Assembly (NCBI RefSeq): GCF_030272615.1
Contig: NC_081413.1
Location: 145,304,476 to 145,368,475, forward strand
Source of the DNA: Cryptomeria japonica
Lineage: Eukaryota > Streptophyta > Pinopsida > Cupressales > Cupressaceae
DNA length: 64,000 nucleotides
Direction of reading: 5' to 3'
Part shown: positions 34,689 to 47,202 of the stretch, piece after piece
Position numbering within the stretch: position 1 is the stretch's first letter
Layout of the letters: each line of letters starts with the position of its first letter
Notes under the pieces: generated by a model
What the model was told of the DNA's origin: nothing
The model's input: only the letters and a program-made list of their open reading frames with translations
The model's database searches: none
Made by a program: the position numbers and the translations under genes

Positions 34689-37600
34689 TCATGTGCTCTT
34701 TTCAGCTTCCGTAGTCTGTTCAACAGGTTGTTCAGTTGCAACCTCTTCTGGCTTTTCAGGGGTGCTCTCCAACTGCTCCGGATCATGGGTGGAATATTTA
34801 ACTTCCCACTCATTATATGTCTCTTCTGTCGGCCATGAAAAATTAATCACATCATCTTTACTTTTAGTCAACCTTTTCCAAGAATTTCTCAGTTTGTTGA
34901 CTTCTGAATTAAGAAAACTATAGTGTGACTTAATTTTTTCTATTTCCTGTATTGTTATAACAAAGAAAGAGGTATCATCAAGATCAATGATTCCCTTTAC
35001 CCTTGCTGACAATTTGACTTCTATCTCTTTAAGCCATATTTGCTTATCTTTCAACTGATCCGGATTAGCAAAAATTCCTGGGAGCAACTCACAAACTTGA
35101 TCAGTGTATTCCTTCTTAAGCAATTTAACCCTTCTTTCCACATTATCCACTTCTGTTGCCAATTGCAATAAGATCTTAGCGATATCAGAAGTGGATTTGA
35201 TAATGGGGTTAGCTCTTGCTTCATCACAAGATACACACATGAACTCTAGATCTTGCTCCCTAGGCCTCCATCTGTCAAAAATGGGTGTCAAAATGGCCTT
35301 ATCCCTCTTTAATTCATTCCATATCTCCATGACCTTTCCCACACTATTGTGAAGCAGTGAGGCATTTATAGTGTCTGCAAAACTAAAGATTGTGGCTTTT
35401 ATTTTCTCCTCATACTTTCCCGCATAAAAGGCCTGAGTTTGCTTTAGGTTCTCCAATTCTTGGGGAGTTATCTCAATCATTTGAGAGCTGGAAGGCGCGG
35501 GAGATGGTGGGAGCTCAATAATGGGGCTAGTAGGTGGGGGTCTTGCAGGAGAAGAGGCGATCATCAATGTTGAAGACTCACCTTGTTGGCGTTGTCCCAT
35601 CAGCTGGCTCTGCAATTTGGCAATGATGCTATCTTTGCCTCTTACCTCCTCCTTGACACTGTCATAGGCCCTCAAAACTGTTTCCAATTTAATCTGGAGG
35701 GCCTCCTTTTCTTTGGCTTCCTTTTCAGCCACTGCAACACTGAATTTGGCAGTCTCTAACACAATGCTAGCAGCCTCTACTACCCCTGTACTCTCTACTC
35801 TTTTAATCATCAATTCACCAAGGTGACTTGTCCCTGAGGTGTCTTTACCTTTCTTGTCCTCATTTCTTTTGAGGGACCACATGACTAATGCAGCATTGTC
35901 CTTACTGAATGTAACCCCTTCCATGGGTTTAGTCTCTTTTCGTACTGCATCTAGCACCAGAGCATCAGCAATATTCCATTATGATAAAATGAGCACTCCA
36001 GCTTGTGCTACTAGATCCCTTCCCTGTTCAGGAGTGATGGTTTTGAATTCTTCCATCATCTCCTATTTTATTTCTTCCTCCACTAAGGCTGGATCTTTAT
36101 TAGGCTGCTCTACCTTTTTTGCTTCACACCTAGCATTATATTTATCTATATGCTGCTTCTAGATAAATTGAATGAATGCTTCAGATGTGACAAAGCTATC
36201 ATCAGCTAAAAAGGCACTACTGGCCTTCTTTATCTCAGGATCCCACTCCTGGCCTTTAAGTTCAGTTGAGGTGATGTCCATTTGTGCTTCAGTGGGCTCT
36301 TCTGGCATCCCTTCTTCCACCTCATCATAAGTGTATGCAATCTCTCCCAAGCTGCACAACTGAGAGAGGTATTCAGTTGCTGCTTGTTCATCTCCTATGT
36401 GGATAGGGGATTGGGATGGAGAATACAAGGGTGTATTTGATTGCACTCCCTTCCCCACCCTTTGCTTCTTTGGGCTGTCCTAGATGTCAATGACATCTTG
36501 TACCTTCCTCTTTCCTTTGGATGAAGAGGGCTCCCCTGTTGTAGACACCAGCACACTGTAACCTGATTTCTTATGTAGGGTGTAGTCACCAGGAGGGATT
36601 GCTTTAGTGGAAGCTGACTTGCCTAAAATCATTCTTGCCTTTTCAGGGTTATTCTTAATTACAGCTTCCCTCTTCTCCTTTAGTGCTTGCATCACATCTT
36701 CAAAGCACACTATCAAAAATTTTATTTTCTCTTCCAATGGGAAGAAGCTAGACAATGGGTCATAGCTTGCATCAAATTGATGCACAAAATCCAGGGCTTT
36801 CTTGTAAACCACCCATTTTTCTTTCCTCAACTCCTGTTCATCTAAGTCAAATTCATTCCTGATGAGGTCTTCAGGAAAGTGGAATTGATGAGGCCTACCT
36901 CTGCATGCTACCTTCTTCCGGAACACACCATTGTAGAAGACCTCTGGATCAACACATCTGGACACTGCAGTGGATAAATGGTAGGGTTTGAGAAAATCCT
37001 CAAAACAATTCCAGCCTCCCTTTGTAATTACAAATTGGTGGGCTACTGTAGCTGCAGGGAAAATTGTCCCTTTACCTCTGCCTGTTAGCTCTGCCTCTTG
37101 TAGGCCACCAATTTGTCTAAGGATCTTAGCTGTTCCCACTTTGAGGGGGACCTAGTAGGGTAACAAAAATGGGGTGCCTCTGAAACCAAAAACTCTGAAA
37201 ACTGTGGAGACTAGATATAAGTACATATCACCCCAGTTATGAACTATCTTGATATTCTCTGCGAATTCTTTTGGCCTTAAGAATTCCAGAAGAACCTTGG
37301 GGACTCTTGGGTTATCAGAACAAAGGAGAGTCCTTATTTTGGATCCAAAATATTTATCGAATTTTAGAAAACTAGCATCCTCTCTGTCCCATGACAACAC
37401 AGTACTCCATAGTTGTACTGGCATCTTCTCTCCTTCCTTCTCTTTTATCAGGTCCATTCCACTAGCGAAATAATCACCACCTTTGAAGAGAAAGAGGTGC
37501 ATCAAGAGTGAGTACCATCCAAATGGCCTATCCACCTTCCCATTTTTTATTCCTATCAACCCACCATGGATAGCATTGGCAACATAAGAAGCATAATCAA

Positions 37601-38330
37601 ATGTAATAGCAAGAGAAGGATTCAAAATTTGAACAATCTTTAACAAGTAATGGTTTGGCATATTTGATTCAGCATCCTCTCCTAGAACTTGGCAAAGTGC
37701 CCAATACATCCCTTTCGCCCTCAAGGTAAACATACTCAATGAAAAAGGCTCTTGCGTGTTGGGCCCTACAACTGCTAACCCTCCTATTTTCAGAAAAAGT
37801 TCTTTAAGAGGCCCATTCCTAAGATGACTCCTCTGTGCACTATACACCTTGGCTAATTGTGTGAAGTTTATGGGTTCCAAGAAGTTTGTAAACTCATTGA
37901 GCCCAAACGCTGTTCTTAGTTCTTCTGCATTGATTTCCACGAGGGTTTTCCCATTTACATCCCGGATGCACCTTGTGATTGAATCATAATTTAATGCCAT
38001 TTGGGTTAGCAAGTCTGTATCCATGAATACTCCTGAGACTACTAATTTCCCAACATCTAGTTCCCAAACACTGTTTTGAGGAGCAGGAGAATTTCTCATT
38101 CCAAATCCGACTCTAAACAGCCCCAACTCGGACATTCCAACCTGTGGGTCTCTCAACCAATTACCTTTGTCATATAATCCTTCTCCAATTTTCAGACGGG
38201 GAGCCCTGGGTACTAACTCCTTGGCCTTAGATGCCTGGTTAGTTGACAGTGTCAACTGCTCTAAAAAGTCATCACATACACTTCTTTCTAGATAATCAAC
38301 CTTGCCAAAAAATTTCCTTTTAGGAGCCAT
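34689..38330 (-). pseudogene. U3-encoded accessory ORF of element G (3' LTR copy)
   Basis: I do not recognise this protein; it has 1,214 codons from the ATG at 38330 (MAPKRKFFGKVDYLERS). The N-terminal 600 or so residues look globular and include LVEINAEELRTAFGL and FGWYSLLMHLFLFKGGDYF. A Ser/Pro/Lys-rich linker (SSSKGKRKVQD) follows, then an acidic segment. The C-terminal 420 or so are helical and Glu/Lys-rich with a Pro-rich insert (SPARPPPTSPIIELPPSPAP). Stops: 37152-37154, 36480-36482 and 36159-36161 are private to this copy, while 36063-36065 and 35979-35981 are shared with the other LTR. No frameshift separates the copies. It lies wholly in U3 on the element's sense strand, so it would be in the 3' end of genomic RNA. 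Confidence 0.75.
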
Positions 38331-38869
38331 TTGAAAATGCAACAAGATGAATATCACTTCTTAAACACTCCTGTAACACGAGAATAATTTCACTTATTAC
38401 ACCACACAAGAATAGCTGCAAAATAAGAAAGAACCTGATGCTTGCTTGAAGGAATTCGCTCTGCAACTGATTCACCTTCTCTGTATTTGAAAAAGATAAC
38501 TCTGCGTTATTCTTCTGCAAAATCTTTTAAAAGATATCTACACTTGGTTGTTAAGAAATCAAATGCTTGTACTCTGGGCCTTAACTATGACATTGATTCC
38601 GCATGCTTTGGCCGTCCTTTTAAAATCGAATTCATACGAGAATTCATATTTTACCTCCAACGGGTCGCAGCCTTCCTGCAAGTGTCTCACTGTTAATTTC
38701 ATTTTGACGGCTTTGTCTTTAGTCTGGGTCCCGTCTTTCTATTGGCTACATAATACCACGTGGCATCTGACCATTGGCTTAGAAAATCCCTTCGCATTCT
38801 GTTTTGATACTGGCCGAATGTCTCCCTTTATACTGTGGCAGGCCCATATTTTCCCTTTTTGGCCATGTC

Positions 38870-39720
38870 ATCATCATGACACGTGGACGGCCCTCGTTAA
38901 CTCTCGCTATTTCGCGGGTTTAAGAAGTGAGCACCTCACCCTTGCGAAATAGCACCGACCATCAGATCATCCTTCAAGTTGATCACCTTTTAATCCTTCG
39001 AAAAGGTCCTCAGGAATGGTGGGCCCGCTAAGTCGTCACTAACACCTGACACCTAGTCACCTGCTGTGCTGATTTGTCGCTCTGTTATTGGCCAGAAGAA
39101 GAACCATGGGGGGTCCCACTTTCGTCTCAACAGGTCTGTCTCTTATGTCATCATCAAGACATGTGGATGGCTGATATTCATTCTTGCTATTTCGCGGCTT
39201 TAAAGGGTGAGCACTTTACCCTTGCGAAATAGCGCCGACCGTCAGATCATCTCTACAGTCGATCGGTATTTAACCCCTTAAGAAGGCTCTCAGAGACGGT
39301 GGGCCCACGGACACGTCATGGACACCTGGCGCCTTGTCACTTTCAGAGCTGACTTGTCAATTTTTCATTTGCTGGAAGGAGCCATGGGGTCTCAATAAAT
39401 TGTAAGAGCTGTCCCTGCCAAGTCATCTCCACCTGTAAGCCGACTCATCTTTGGGGCCCACTTTTGAACCCTTGGTCCTGACCCGCTGACTGTGGTGACT
39501 TGTGCCAGGTGCTACCTTTTAATATGCCAGAAGAAAGCCACGAGGCTCCAACTACCTCTGACAGATATACCTTTTACTTCCTCCATCATGACACATGGAC
39601 GACTGACATTTATTCTCGCTATTTCGCGGCTTTAAAGGGTGAGCACTTAACCCTTGCGAAATAGCGCCGACCGTCGGATCCTTTCTCAAGTTGATCAGCG
39701 TTTACTGGGCCCGACACTTT
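38870..39720 (-). promoter_or_regulatory. Triplicated U3 module (3' LTR copy)
   Basis: Three modules each hold a G-box-like (A/C)AC(G/A)TGG, then the inverted repeat GCTATTTCGC...GCGAAATAGC (38906-38915/38944-38953; 39186-39195/39224-39233; 39618-39627/39656-39665), then (A/G)CCGAC (38954, 39234, 39666). They lie 0.5-1.4 kb upstream of the U3 frame start and far upstream of the TATA box. Confidence 0.7.
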
Positions 39721-40017
39721 AGAATGAAATAATACAAGGCGAAATTTTTTCAAATAATCAACATAACCACCTAGGTAAATAACAAGGGGGGACACTTCCT
39801 ACGACCCCACAACCCATGACTTAAGTGAAATAAAGTAACGGCAAAATAGAAACCAGAGGGCTTAACAAGGAAAGAGTCTAAAAAATTAAAACCCTTAAAC
39901 CCCTAAGGTTTAGAACAAAGCTGAAGCACTTAGGATTACACCTCATTCAGAAAATTTTCAAGGTACCATAGCCAATTATGGGGAAAGAAGAACCCAATTT
40001 TGAAAATAGTGATAACA

Positions 40018-40163
40018 GCGGCTCTGACTGGGGATGGTTGATTGCGAGATCAACACAAGAAAACTCAGAAACTCTGGAGAAATAGACCAAAACATAGACC
40101 AAAACCAGAAAATAGGAAAGAAAACAAAATGTATACAAACAAAGGACCTACCGTGCATGGACA
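40018..40163 (-). other. Element G pol-LTR junction without a clear purine tract
   Basis: These 146 bases lie between the Pol stop and the 3' LTR. On the element's sense strand they are pyrimidine-rich, and the bases next to the LTR (CCCCAGTCAGAGCCGC) are not a normal purine tract. Confidence 0.6.
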
Positions 40164-41450
40164 TTAGGAGAAATAATGCTTCAGGAATTGTCCATGCACT
40201 GGAAATTCCTGCATTTCATCATTCATATTCTTCAAAAAATATGAATCCTTTCCATTCAGGTCACAAACCACAAAAGGGCCAATCCATAGTGATTCAAATT
40301 TTTTATGCTTTCCTTTATCTTGTCCTTTTGCATTCCACTGAAGAACCATGTCATCAATTTGAAACTTCCTTAATGATGTCCTTTTATCAAACAGATACTT
40401 TGACTGCAACTGGATCTTCTGATTTTTCTTATGGGCAGAAGTCCTAAGCTCCTCCATTTCTACAATTTGGATAATTCTGTTTTCCATCGGTTCAGATATC
40501 TCCATGTCCTCATCCTGCAAAAACTTATACACTGGAAGAAGGTTATTTACCGGTAATCTGGCTTGGGTACCATAGACCAACTCAAAAGGTGACATTCCAA
40601 TGGATTTTTTAACTGTTATCCTATCTGCCCACAAGGCTAACTTCAACTTTTGATCCCAAGACCTCTTGTTTTCTTCTAAGATTTTCTTGATGATATTTAA
40701 CAAGCTTTTGTTGCTGGATTCTGCCTGTCCATTCCCCTAAGGGTGATAAGGTGATGAGTAGGACATGAGAATACCGTGACTATTGCAAAAACCTACAAAT
40801 TCTTCTGATCTAAAACACATAGCATTATCCATTACCAATTTCGCAGGTGTTCCAAATCTAGTCACAATACTATCCATCAGGAAATCAATGACAATTTTAC
40901 TAGTAGCTCTTTTTGTAGGTATGGCTTCTATCCATTTGGTAAAATAATCAGTGGCCACTATAATCCATCCATGACCTCTTCCTGACTTTTCAACAATCTC
41001 TCCAATAAAATCAATACCCTATTAGACAAAAGGAGCTTCTACAGAGACTGGATTTAGGGGTAAGGCTCCTTCATACTTGAGCTTAGAAGAAAATCTTTGA
41101 CATGGATCACATCTTCGAACATATGCATGGGTATCTTTAAATAAGGTAGGCCAATAATACCCAGCCCGTATTATCTTACCAGCAGTAGTCTTAGCAGAAT
41201 AGTGGCCTCCACATACTCCATCATGCATTTCAATTAACACCTGTTTGGCTTGAAATTCATCCAAACGCATTAGTAACTCTCCATCTTTCTTTCTCCAGAA
41301 AAGATCACCCTGAATGAGCACATACTTTTGAGACTTGAGCTTTAAAGTTCTCTTCTGATTTTGTGTCATTTCCTCTGACAGCATATTACCTTTCAATACT
41401 TGGATTATCTCTGTGTACCATGGTTGTCTCTCAATACTAGTAACCAAAGT
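40164..41450 (-). pseudogene. Element G integrase
   Basis: This is the C-terminal part of the Gag-Pol frame. The zinc-binding region (H-H-C-C: MHDGVCGGHYS to RCDPCQ) spans about 41100-41225. The catalytic core has Asp in ATDYFTKW near 40950, Asp in LVMDNAMCF near 40838 and Glu in GQAESSNK near 40718. The tail is GPFVVCDLNG to GQFLKHYFS with no chromodomain. Stops: a tandem pair at 41019-41024 and one at 40737-40739; the frame is otherwise unbroken. Confidence 0.9.
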
Positions 41451-44078
41451 ATCTTTAACCTCAACATTGTACACTTCTACATTCATGAGATTTGACTCAG
41501 TCATGAGCTTAGCCAAACCTAACCCTCTCACCAATTTAGTGATCTTTATTTCCAAATTGAACTCTTGAATTCTATTGATCCACCTACATCTCTTCCCAGT
41601 AACCTCAGACTGAGACAAAATATCTTTAACTGCAGCATGTGGAACATATGCAATGATGTTTGCATTCACCAGATATGGCCTAAAGGCTTTAACAACTTTA
41701 ACCAAGGCATAAGCTTGTTTCTCCATGGTTTCGTATTTTAATTCTGTCGCTTGCAAAGATTTACTATAGAAAGCTATGGGATGTTCATATCCTTCATTGT
41801 CCTTTTGTAGTAATGCTGCAGCCACCGTGTGATATGAAGCAAAAGAAAACAGAGAAAAAGGCTTACCATAATCCAGGGATTTCAACACTGGTGCTTCCTG
41901 GATTGCCTTCTTAATCTCATTAAAATCTTTTGAGGCTTCTTGATCCCAATGAAACTTTGCATCTTTCTTGAGCAACTTGACAATAGGCTTCACTATCTCG
42001 GCAAAGTTTGCAATGAATCTCCTGACAAAATTCACTTTGCCTAAAAAGGATTGAATACCTTTCACATTTTTAGGTTCAGAGACTCTGTTAATTGCTTCAA
42101 TTCTTTCAGGGTCTATTCTTACCCCTTCCTTGGAAACTATGTGTCCCAATAACTTTCCTTCAGTGACCCCAAAATGACATTTCTTGGGATTCAGTGATAC
42201 ACCAAATTCCAACGCTTTATCGAACACCTTCTCTAGATGTCCACAATGATCATCAGCTTTCTTTGAGAAACAAGTTAAATCATCTTGGTAAACCACCATA
42301 ATGATATTTATGAATTCCTTAAAAGCCACATCCATAGCTCTCTGAAATGTAGCCCCTGCATTTTTTAATCCAAATGGCATTCTCACATATACATAGGTTC
42401 CCCATGGAGTAGTGAAAGCTATTTTAAACTGTTCAGACTCCTTTACAAGCACTTGATTGTATCCCGAGTAACCATCCATCATGGACAAAAGATCACAACC
42501 TGTCACTCTTTGTAGCATTGCTTCCATGTTTGGAGATGAATAATTATCTTTTAGGGAAGCAACATTCAGATTCTTAAAATCCACACACAATCTGATGTCT
42601 CCATTCTTCTTCCTTACTGGGACCAAATTAGAGACCCATGAAGAATGCCTTATTGGTTTAATAATTCCCCCTTCTCTCAATTTTGTCAACTCTTGTTGCA
42701 TTTTTGTTTCTAGTAAGGGGTTGATAGGTCTCTGTTTCTGTCTGAATGGCTTAGCATCTGGAAGTAAAGGAACTTCATGCTGAAAAAGATCTTGTCTATA
42801 CGCCTTTAGGTCTTCATAAGACCAAGCAAAGACATGCTTATACCTTTTCAATAAATTGATAAGATTAGTCCTAACATGAGGGGGTAATTTCTTTCCAATA
42901 TATACCAACTTGGGGGATGATTCTGTCCTCAGGTTGACCTCCTCCAACTCTTCTAACTTGGTGGTAGATTGCTGGTGTAAATGACTGTCATTATAACTAA
43001 ACATACTTTCTAACTCCACCAACCCTTTAGGTATCTCGTTAGTTTCCAACTGGACAATATCATTTCCAAACACTGTCTCTCTGTCATCCACCACTTCCAC
43101 CAATGCATTGCAATCAATTTTTTGTCCATCATAATCATCAACACATTGGATAAACCTAAGAATATCTTCATCATTAGCAAAAACTTGCCAATTATATACA
43201 TTATCAGGGATAGCGGGCCTAACTTTTATTTCCATAGTGGAAATACCAGTTAGTGTTGCATCATCTTTTTTTAAAGCAACATTAGCTAGGAAATCTGCCA
43301 TAATATTTTTTGCTCGCTCTATCCAATTGATAGAAAAGGCATCAAAATATTCAATAATATCCCAAATAGCATGCTTATATTGCTTCAATTTATCATTCTT
43401 GGATGCATATTTAGATCTTACCTGAGAGACAACCAGCTCTGAATCGCCCATCACTTTCAACAATCAGATTCCATGCCTTTTTGCAACCTCAAGTCCTAAT
43501 AATAGGGCTTCATACTCTGCAGTATTATTTGTGCACTGGAATGCCAATAAGAATGAATATTTAAAAGTTATACCTGATGGGGATACAAAAAGAACCCCTG
43601 CTCCAGATCCTTCTTTGGAGCAAGCTCCATCAAAATACATTTGCCACAACCCATACTGCTGTGCTTGTAACTCGACTACAATTGGGTCAGTGTTCTTCAA
43701 CTGAGGTGATACTGGCTGAAGTCTGAAGTTATCTAAATCCACATCAATCATACAATTAAGCATACTAGGGTCCACCTTTTCAATTACCTTAGGAGCTCGT
43801 GGCTCCCTGTATAGTTTGACCTGATTGCCACCAATAGGAATAGTAGCATAAGACAAGTCCAGTTGAACATTTCCCCCTACTGTTGCTGTCCACTGCCTAG
43901 AAAGCAACATGCCATAATGGGGTTTAGTATCAGTGACAATAACATCCATTTTATAAGTAGCTTCAGGAAATGCAGCTATTTTTACTTCTACATCTTTCAT
44001 TGTACCTATCACAGGCACTTCTCTGTTATCCATGGCATAACATTTCCCATACACAGTAGTTACTGACAATCCTAATTA
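41451..44078 (-). pseudogene. Element G upstream RNase H, RT and RNase H
   Basis: This is in one frame with Gag. An extra RNase H spans about 43640-43268: Asp in MYFDGACSKEGSGAG, Glu in NTAEYEALL, Asp in VMGDSELVV and Asp in IMADFLANVA, with a TGA at 43464-43466 inside it. The RT follows from about 42960: RLCVDFKNLN, then MPFGLKNAGATFQ and the catalytic Y-Q-D-D near 42285. The usual gypsy RNase H region (SFASYHTVAAALLQ, LKYETMEKQAYALV) spans about 41870-41700; its first catalytic Asp appears replaced (SFAS where a D is usual), which would fit loss of function beside the extra RNase H. In known Ogre/Tat elements I expect the second RNase H after RT, so the order here is notable. Confidence 0.85.
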
Positions 44079-47009
44079 TTTCATAACACCATAGGGCATT
44101 ACATTAGCAGCTACTCCTGAATCTATCATGCAGTTTTTAATTAACCGGTTATTGACTAGCAAAGTAACATAGAAGGGATCCACCTGAGAAGGCTCCTGAG
44201 TAATAGTGGTTCCAACATATACCTCTGGGGTTTGGAACTCTTGATCCTTTCCAACTTTATCCGATCCGATGGATAATACTAAGTCGTTATCAGATATACT
44301 AGAGAATAAAGACAAAGCTGCATCCTTATGTTCTTTAATTTTTAGCAATTCTATTAATGGAACAGTGACTTTCATTTGAGTTAAAGCTTGGGCCATATCA
44401 AATGCAGAATTATTACATTTTCCAGTATTGACCTTAACGTTTTCTGTTTTGAATTGACTGTCCTTCTTCTCCATTCCTGCCTTTTGCACATCACCAGCAC
44501 TTTGGTCGTCTATGCTTTTAGGTAAGTCCTTAACTTGTTCCTCTTTTTCTTGACTGGCTTTAAGAATAGCAGTAACACTGCTTGATGCCCCTTTATTTGT
44601 GACTTCTTTTACAAACATAGAACCAGACTCACCTTGATCAGTGTCTCTCTTGGTGCTTCTCAGATTGTAGTTATGTTTTACTTTAGCGATTGCAACCTTA
44701 GTGAGATTTTTAACTTCTTCCTCACTAGGCCTCCTAAGATGAACGTCTTCATCTTCAATTGTTACCACATTCAAGGTGGGATGCCAACTTAAGGCTAACT
44801 GTCCTTGCACTAACCTTTCATTATCCAGCACATCACTGTATTCACTTTGCATAGATTCCTCATCACTTTCTATGATGGTTTCAAACATATTAATGTCAGG
44901 CTCTGCTTCTGGCCTCATAGATTCTTCCAGAGCTTGAGCCACTGCACACTGATGGGGAGAATGTGGTCCATCACAAGCAATACACCAAGGAGTATTTTCT
45001 ATATTATTAACAGTTTTCCCTTTCAAAGGATCTGGTGTGTCTTGGCTTTGGGCAATTTTAGGCTTTTCAACTTGGGGTTTACCATCCTTCCAATTTGTAT
45101 TGTATGGCATATCATGTAATCTAGGAGGTCTATCCTGCCAGTTATAGCGAGGCTTATCATTTTTGTTGACCTTAGCAGTCAAATCTTTCATAGCAGTAAC
45201 TAGTTTTTCTATTTTATCCTCCTCTTTAGCAACTTTGTTAGGTTGCTGTTTGATTTCATGCCATAATCTTCCATCTGTCCTTCTTCCTAATTTTCTAGAT
45301 GTCTTTCTATTACTTTTTACATTTATGGCAATTCTAAAGGCATCCCTCAGGTTATGAGGATTTTTATCTCTCAAGATATAAGCCATCTTGGAATCAAATG
45401 CATTGTAATATGTATTAAGGCACATATTGTCATCTAGCCTCCTTACCTGATACAATCTATGCATAGCTTTTTGGAACCTAGCATTGAAATCAGTGACTAT
45501 TTCATTTTCAGATTTTCTAATATTATTGAACTCATTCAGCATGAAACTCACATTAGTCTTATCACCGTACTGTTCTTGAAAGCAATTTTTGAACTCTTCC
45601 CATGAACCTATGCTAGCTACTGGAAGACCTCTGTACCAATCTCTTTCATCATCAACCAGGGATTGAACAAATAGTTTCATAATGACATCTTCATCTGCTA
45701 TCTCATAATCATTTATCAGATCCCCAAAAGATTTCAAATGTTCTTCAGCACTGACTGCATTGTTCCCAGCAAACTTATGGAGTTTATCTCTTAGCTCAGT
45801 GGGAACATGATTTGGATACCCTGGGATCCCATCAAAAAACAATTGCCTATATTGTTCTAGATTAATTGGCCTTCTTTGGAAAGGGGAAACAGTACTATTA
45901 TTCCCCATGATCATTTTAGCTTTTGGGATTGGGGATTGAGATGTTTGGGTGTACTGTTTATTTGAAGGTATCTGGCTTGCTGAGGCAATGTTAGTATGTA
46001 CTGCAGGTTGAGTATTGACCTGAGGAAAAGAGATGTGTTGGGGATTAGGCTTGCTAAGATCTTCCGATGGGAATGTAATAGGGGGAGCTTTTAAGTAGTT
46101 TATCTTTCTTTTAACTTCCTGATTTGCTGCTTCTAACTCAGCCTTTTCCAATTCCATTTGGAGGTCTTCCTTTTCCTTTCTCATCCTTTCCATCTCTCTC
46201 TCATGTGCTAGGATCCTATGAGAAATCCCTTCTGCAGTTTTAGACTCTACTTCATCATCTACCCATATCTGTTTCCCTTTGTCTAAATTGACTTTAGGAA
46301 GCTGGGAGTCATTAGATACTTCCTTAATTGGCTGGGCTACTGACTTAGAAACTGGTCTAATCTTAGGGATTAAGATCTCCCTAATCACTGGGCCCTCTTC
46401 ATCACCTTTTTCCTTTTCCTTAGCAAGAACTTCAAGATCAGCTATCTGCCTAAGAAGCCTATCTCTCTCCATTATTTTGGCTTTAACTTCCTTTTCCTTA
46501 TTTGCCTCCTTTTGGGCTCTCAGGGATATTAAATGATGAACTCTTTTGTTTAACTCTTCAATCTCTTGAGACATTTTATCCTCATCAAGATAATTTTCTT
46601 CAGAGTCTGATGCATTAATTTGATCTATGTCAATCAGACTAATGTTCCCATCTACTATCCTAGGAACAGAGTGCCTAATTGCATTTGAACTGGTTCTATC
46701 TTTTACAGAAACACTAACATGAGATAGGTCTCGACTTAAAATAGGTGCATCATCAATATTTCCAAACAATCCTGAATGGAAACCTAAAATATCATGCTCT
46801 GAATCTTTAGAAGATGAATTTGACTTGGCATAGACAGGTTGATCAGGCATCTTACCAGTATTGTTGCTTTTTTGCACCCACGCAGCATTTGATGGCTCAT
46901 GCATCACAGATCTCTTCTGGCCTCTTCGTGACTGCTCTGGCAGACCTTCTTGCAAGGTTTCACGAGGATGTTTCTTCATGAATGATCTTGTGTTCTTATT
47001 TCCTTGCAT
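44079..47009 (-). pseudogene. Element G Gag and protease
   Basis: From the ATG at 47009, 977 codons are open to the TAA at 44076-44078, with the same frame continuing beyond. The first 300 or so residues are charged and coiled-coil-like (Glu/Lys/Arg-rich). The retrotransposon Gag domain is near 45800-45300 (DDERDWYRGLP, FKNCFQEQYG). A zinc-like motif CIACDGPHSPHQC lies near 44985. The protease site is MIDSGVAANVMPYG near 44110-44140. Expected role: capsid assembly and maturation. The Gag is longer than most gypsy Gags; the extra N-terminal coiled region may match the additional ORF1 known from Ogre elements, but this is an inference. Confidence 0.85.
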
Positions 47010-47182
47010 CTTGCTTGTCTTTCTTTTAGAAAATTCGTATTCTCACAAGGACTGGTTCAATAGTAACAGAGTCGCCACCCACAAAACTATGGGAAAAACA
47101 AAAACAAGCAGTTTTACTCACAACACAACAATACTCTCCACAAGTCTCGGTGCAGATCTATATCTTTATCTTTGTTATAACT

Positions 47183-47202
47183 GGTCCCCAGCAGAGTCGC
47201 CA
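47183..47202 (-). other. Element G primer-binding site
   Basis: Minus-strand TGGCGACTCTGCTGGGGACC begins four bases inside the 5' LTR. Its TGGCGACTC start is like primer sites of Ogre/Tat elements. I do not assign the tRNA. Confidence 0.75.

Larger units (their letters stand above)
33754..40017 (-). repeat. Element G 3' LTR
   Basis: In element sense: three promoter-like modules, then the U3 open frame (38330 to 34689), a TATA box at 34589-34595 and about 835 bases of R/U5. The boundary is set by TSD AAACC on the left and by the end of similarity to the other LTR on the right. Confidence 0.95.

Noticed and set aside
38870-39720. Repeated hairpin units considered as a CRISPR-like array
   Set aside because: Only three units, uneven spacing, related spacers and a plant LTR setting; they are promoter-like modules.
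43464-44078. A Gag-Pol frameshift or intron in G, as known in some Ogre elements
   Set aside because: Frames on both sides are the same and only single stops separate them; no intron borders were evident.
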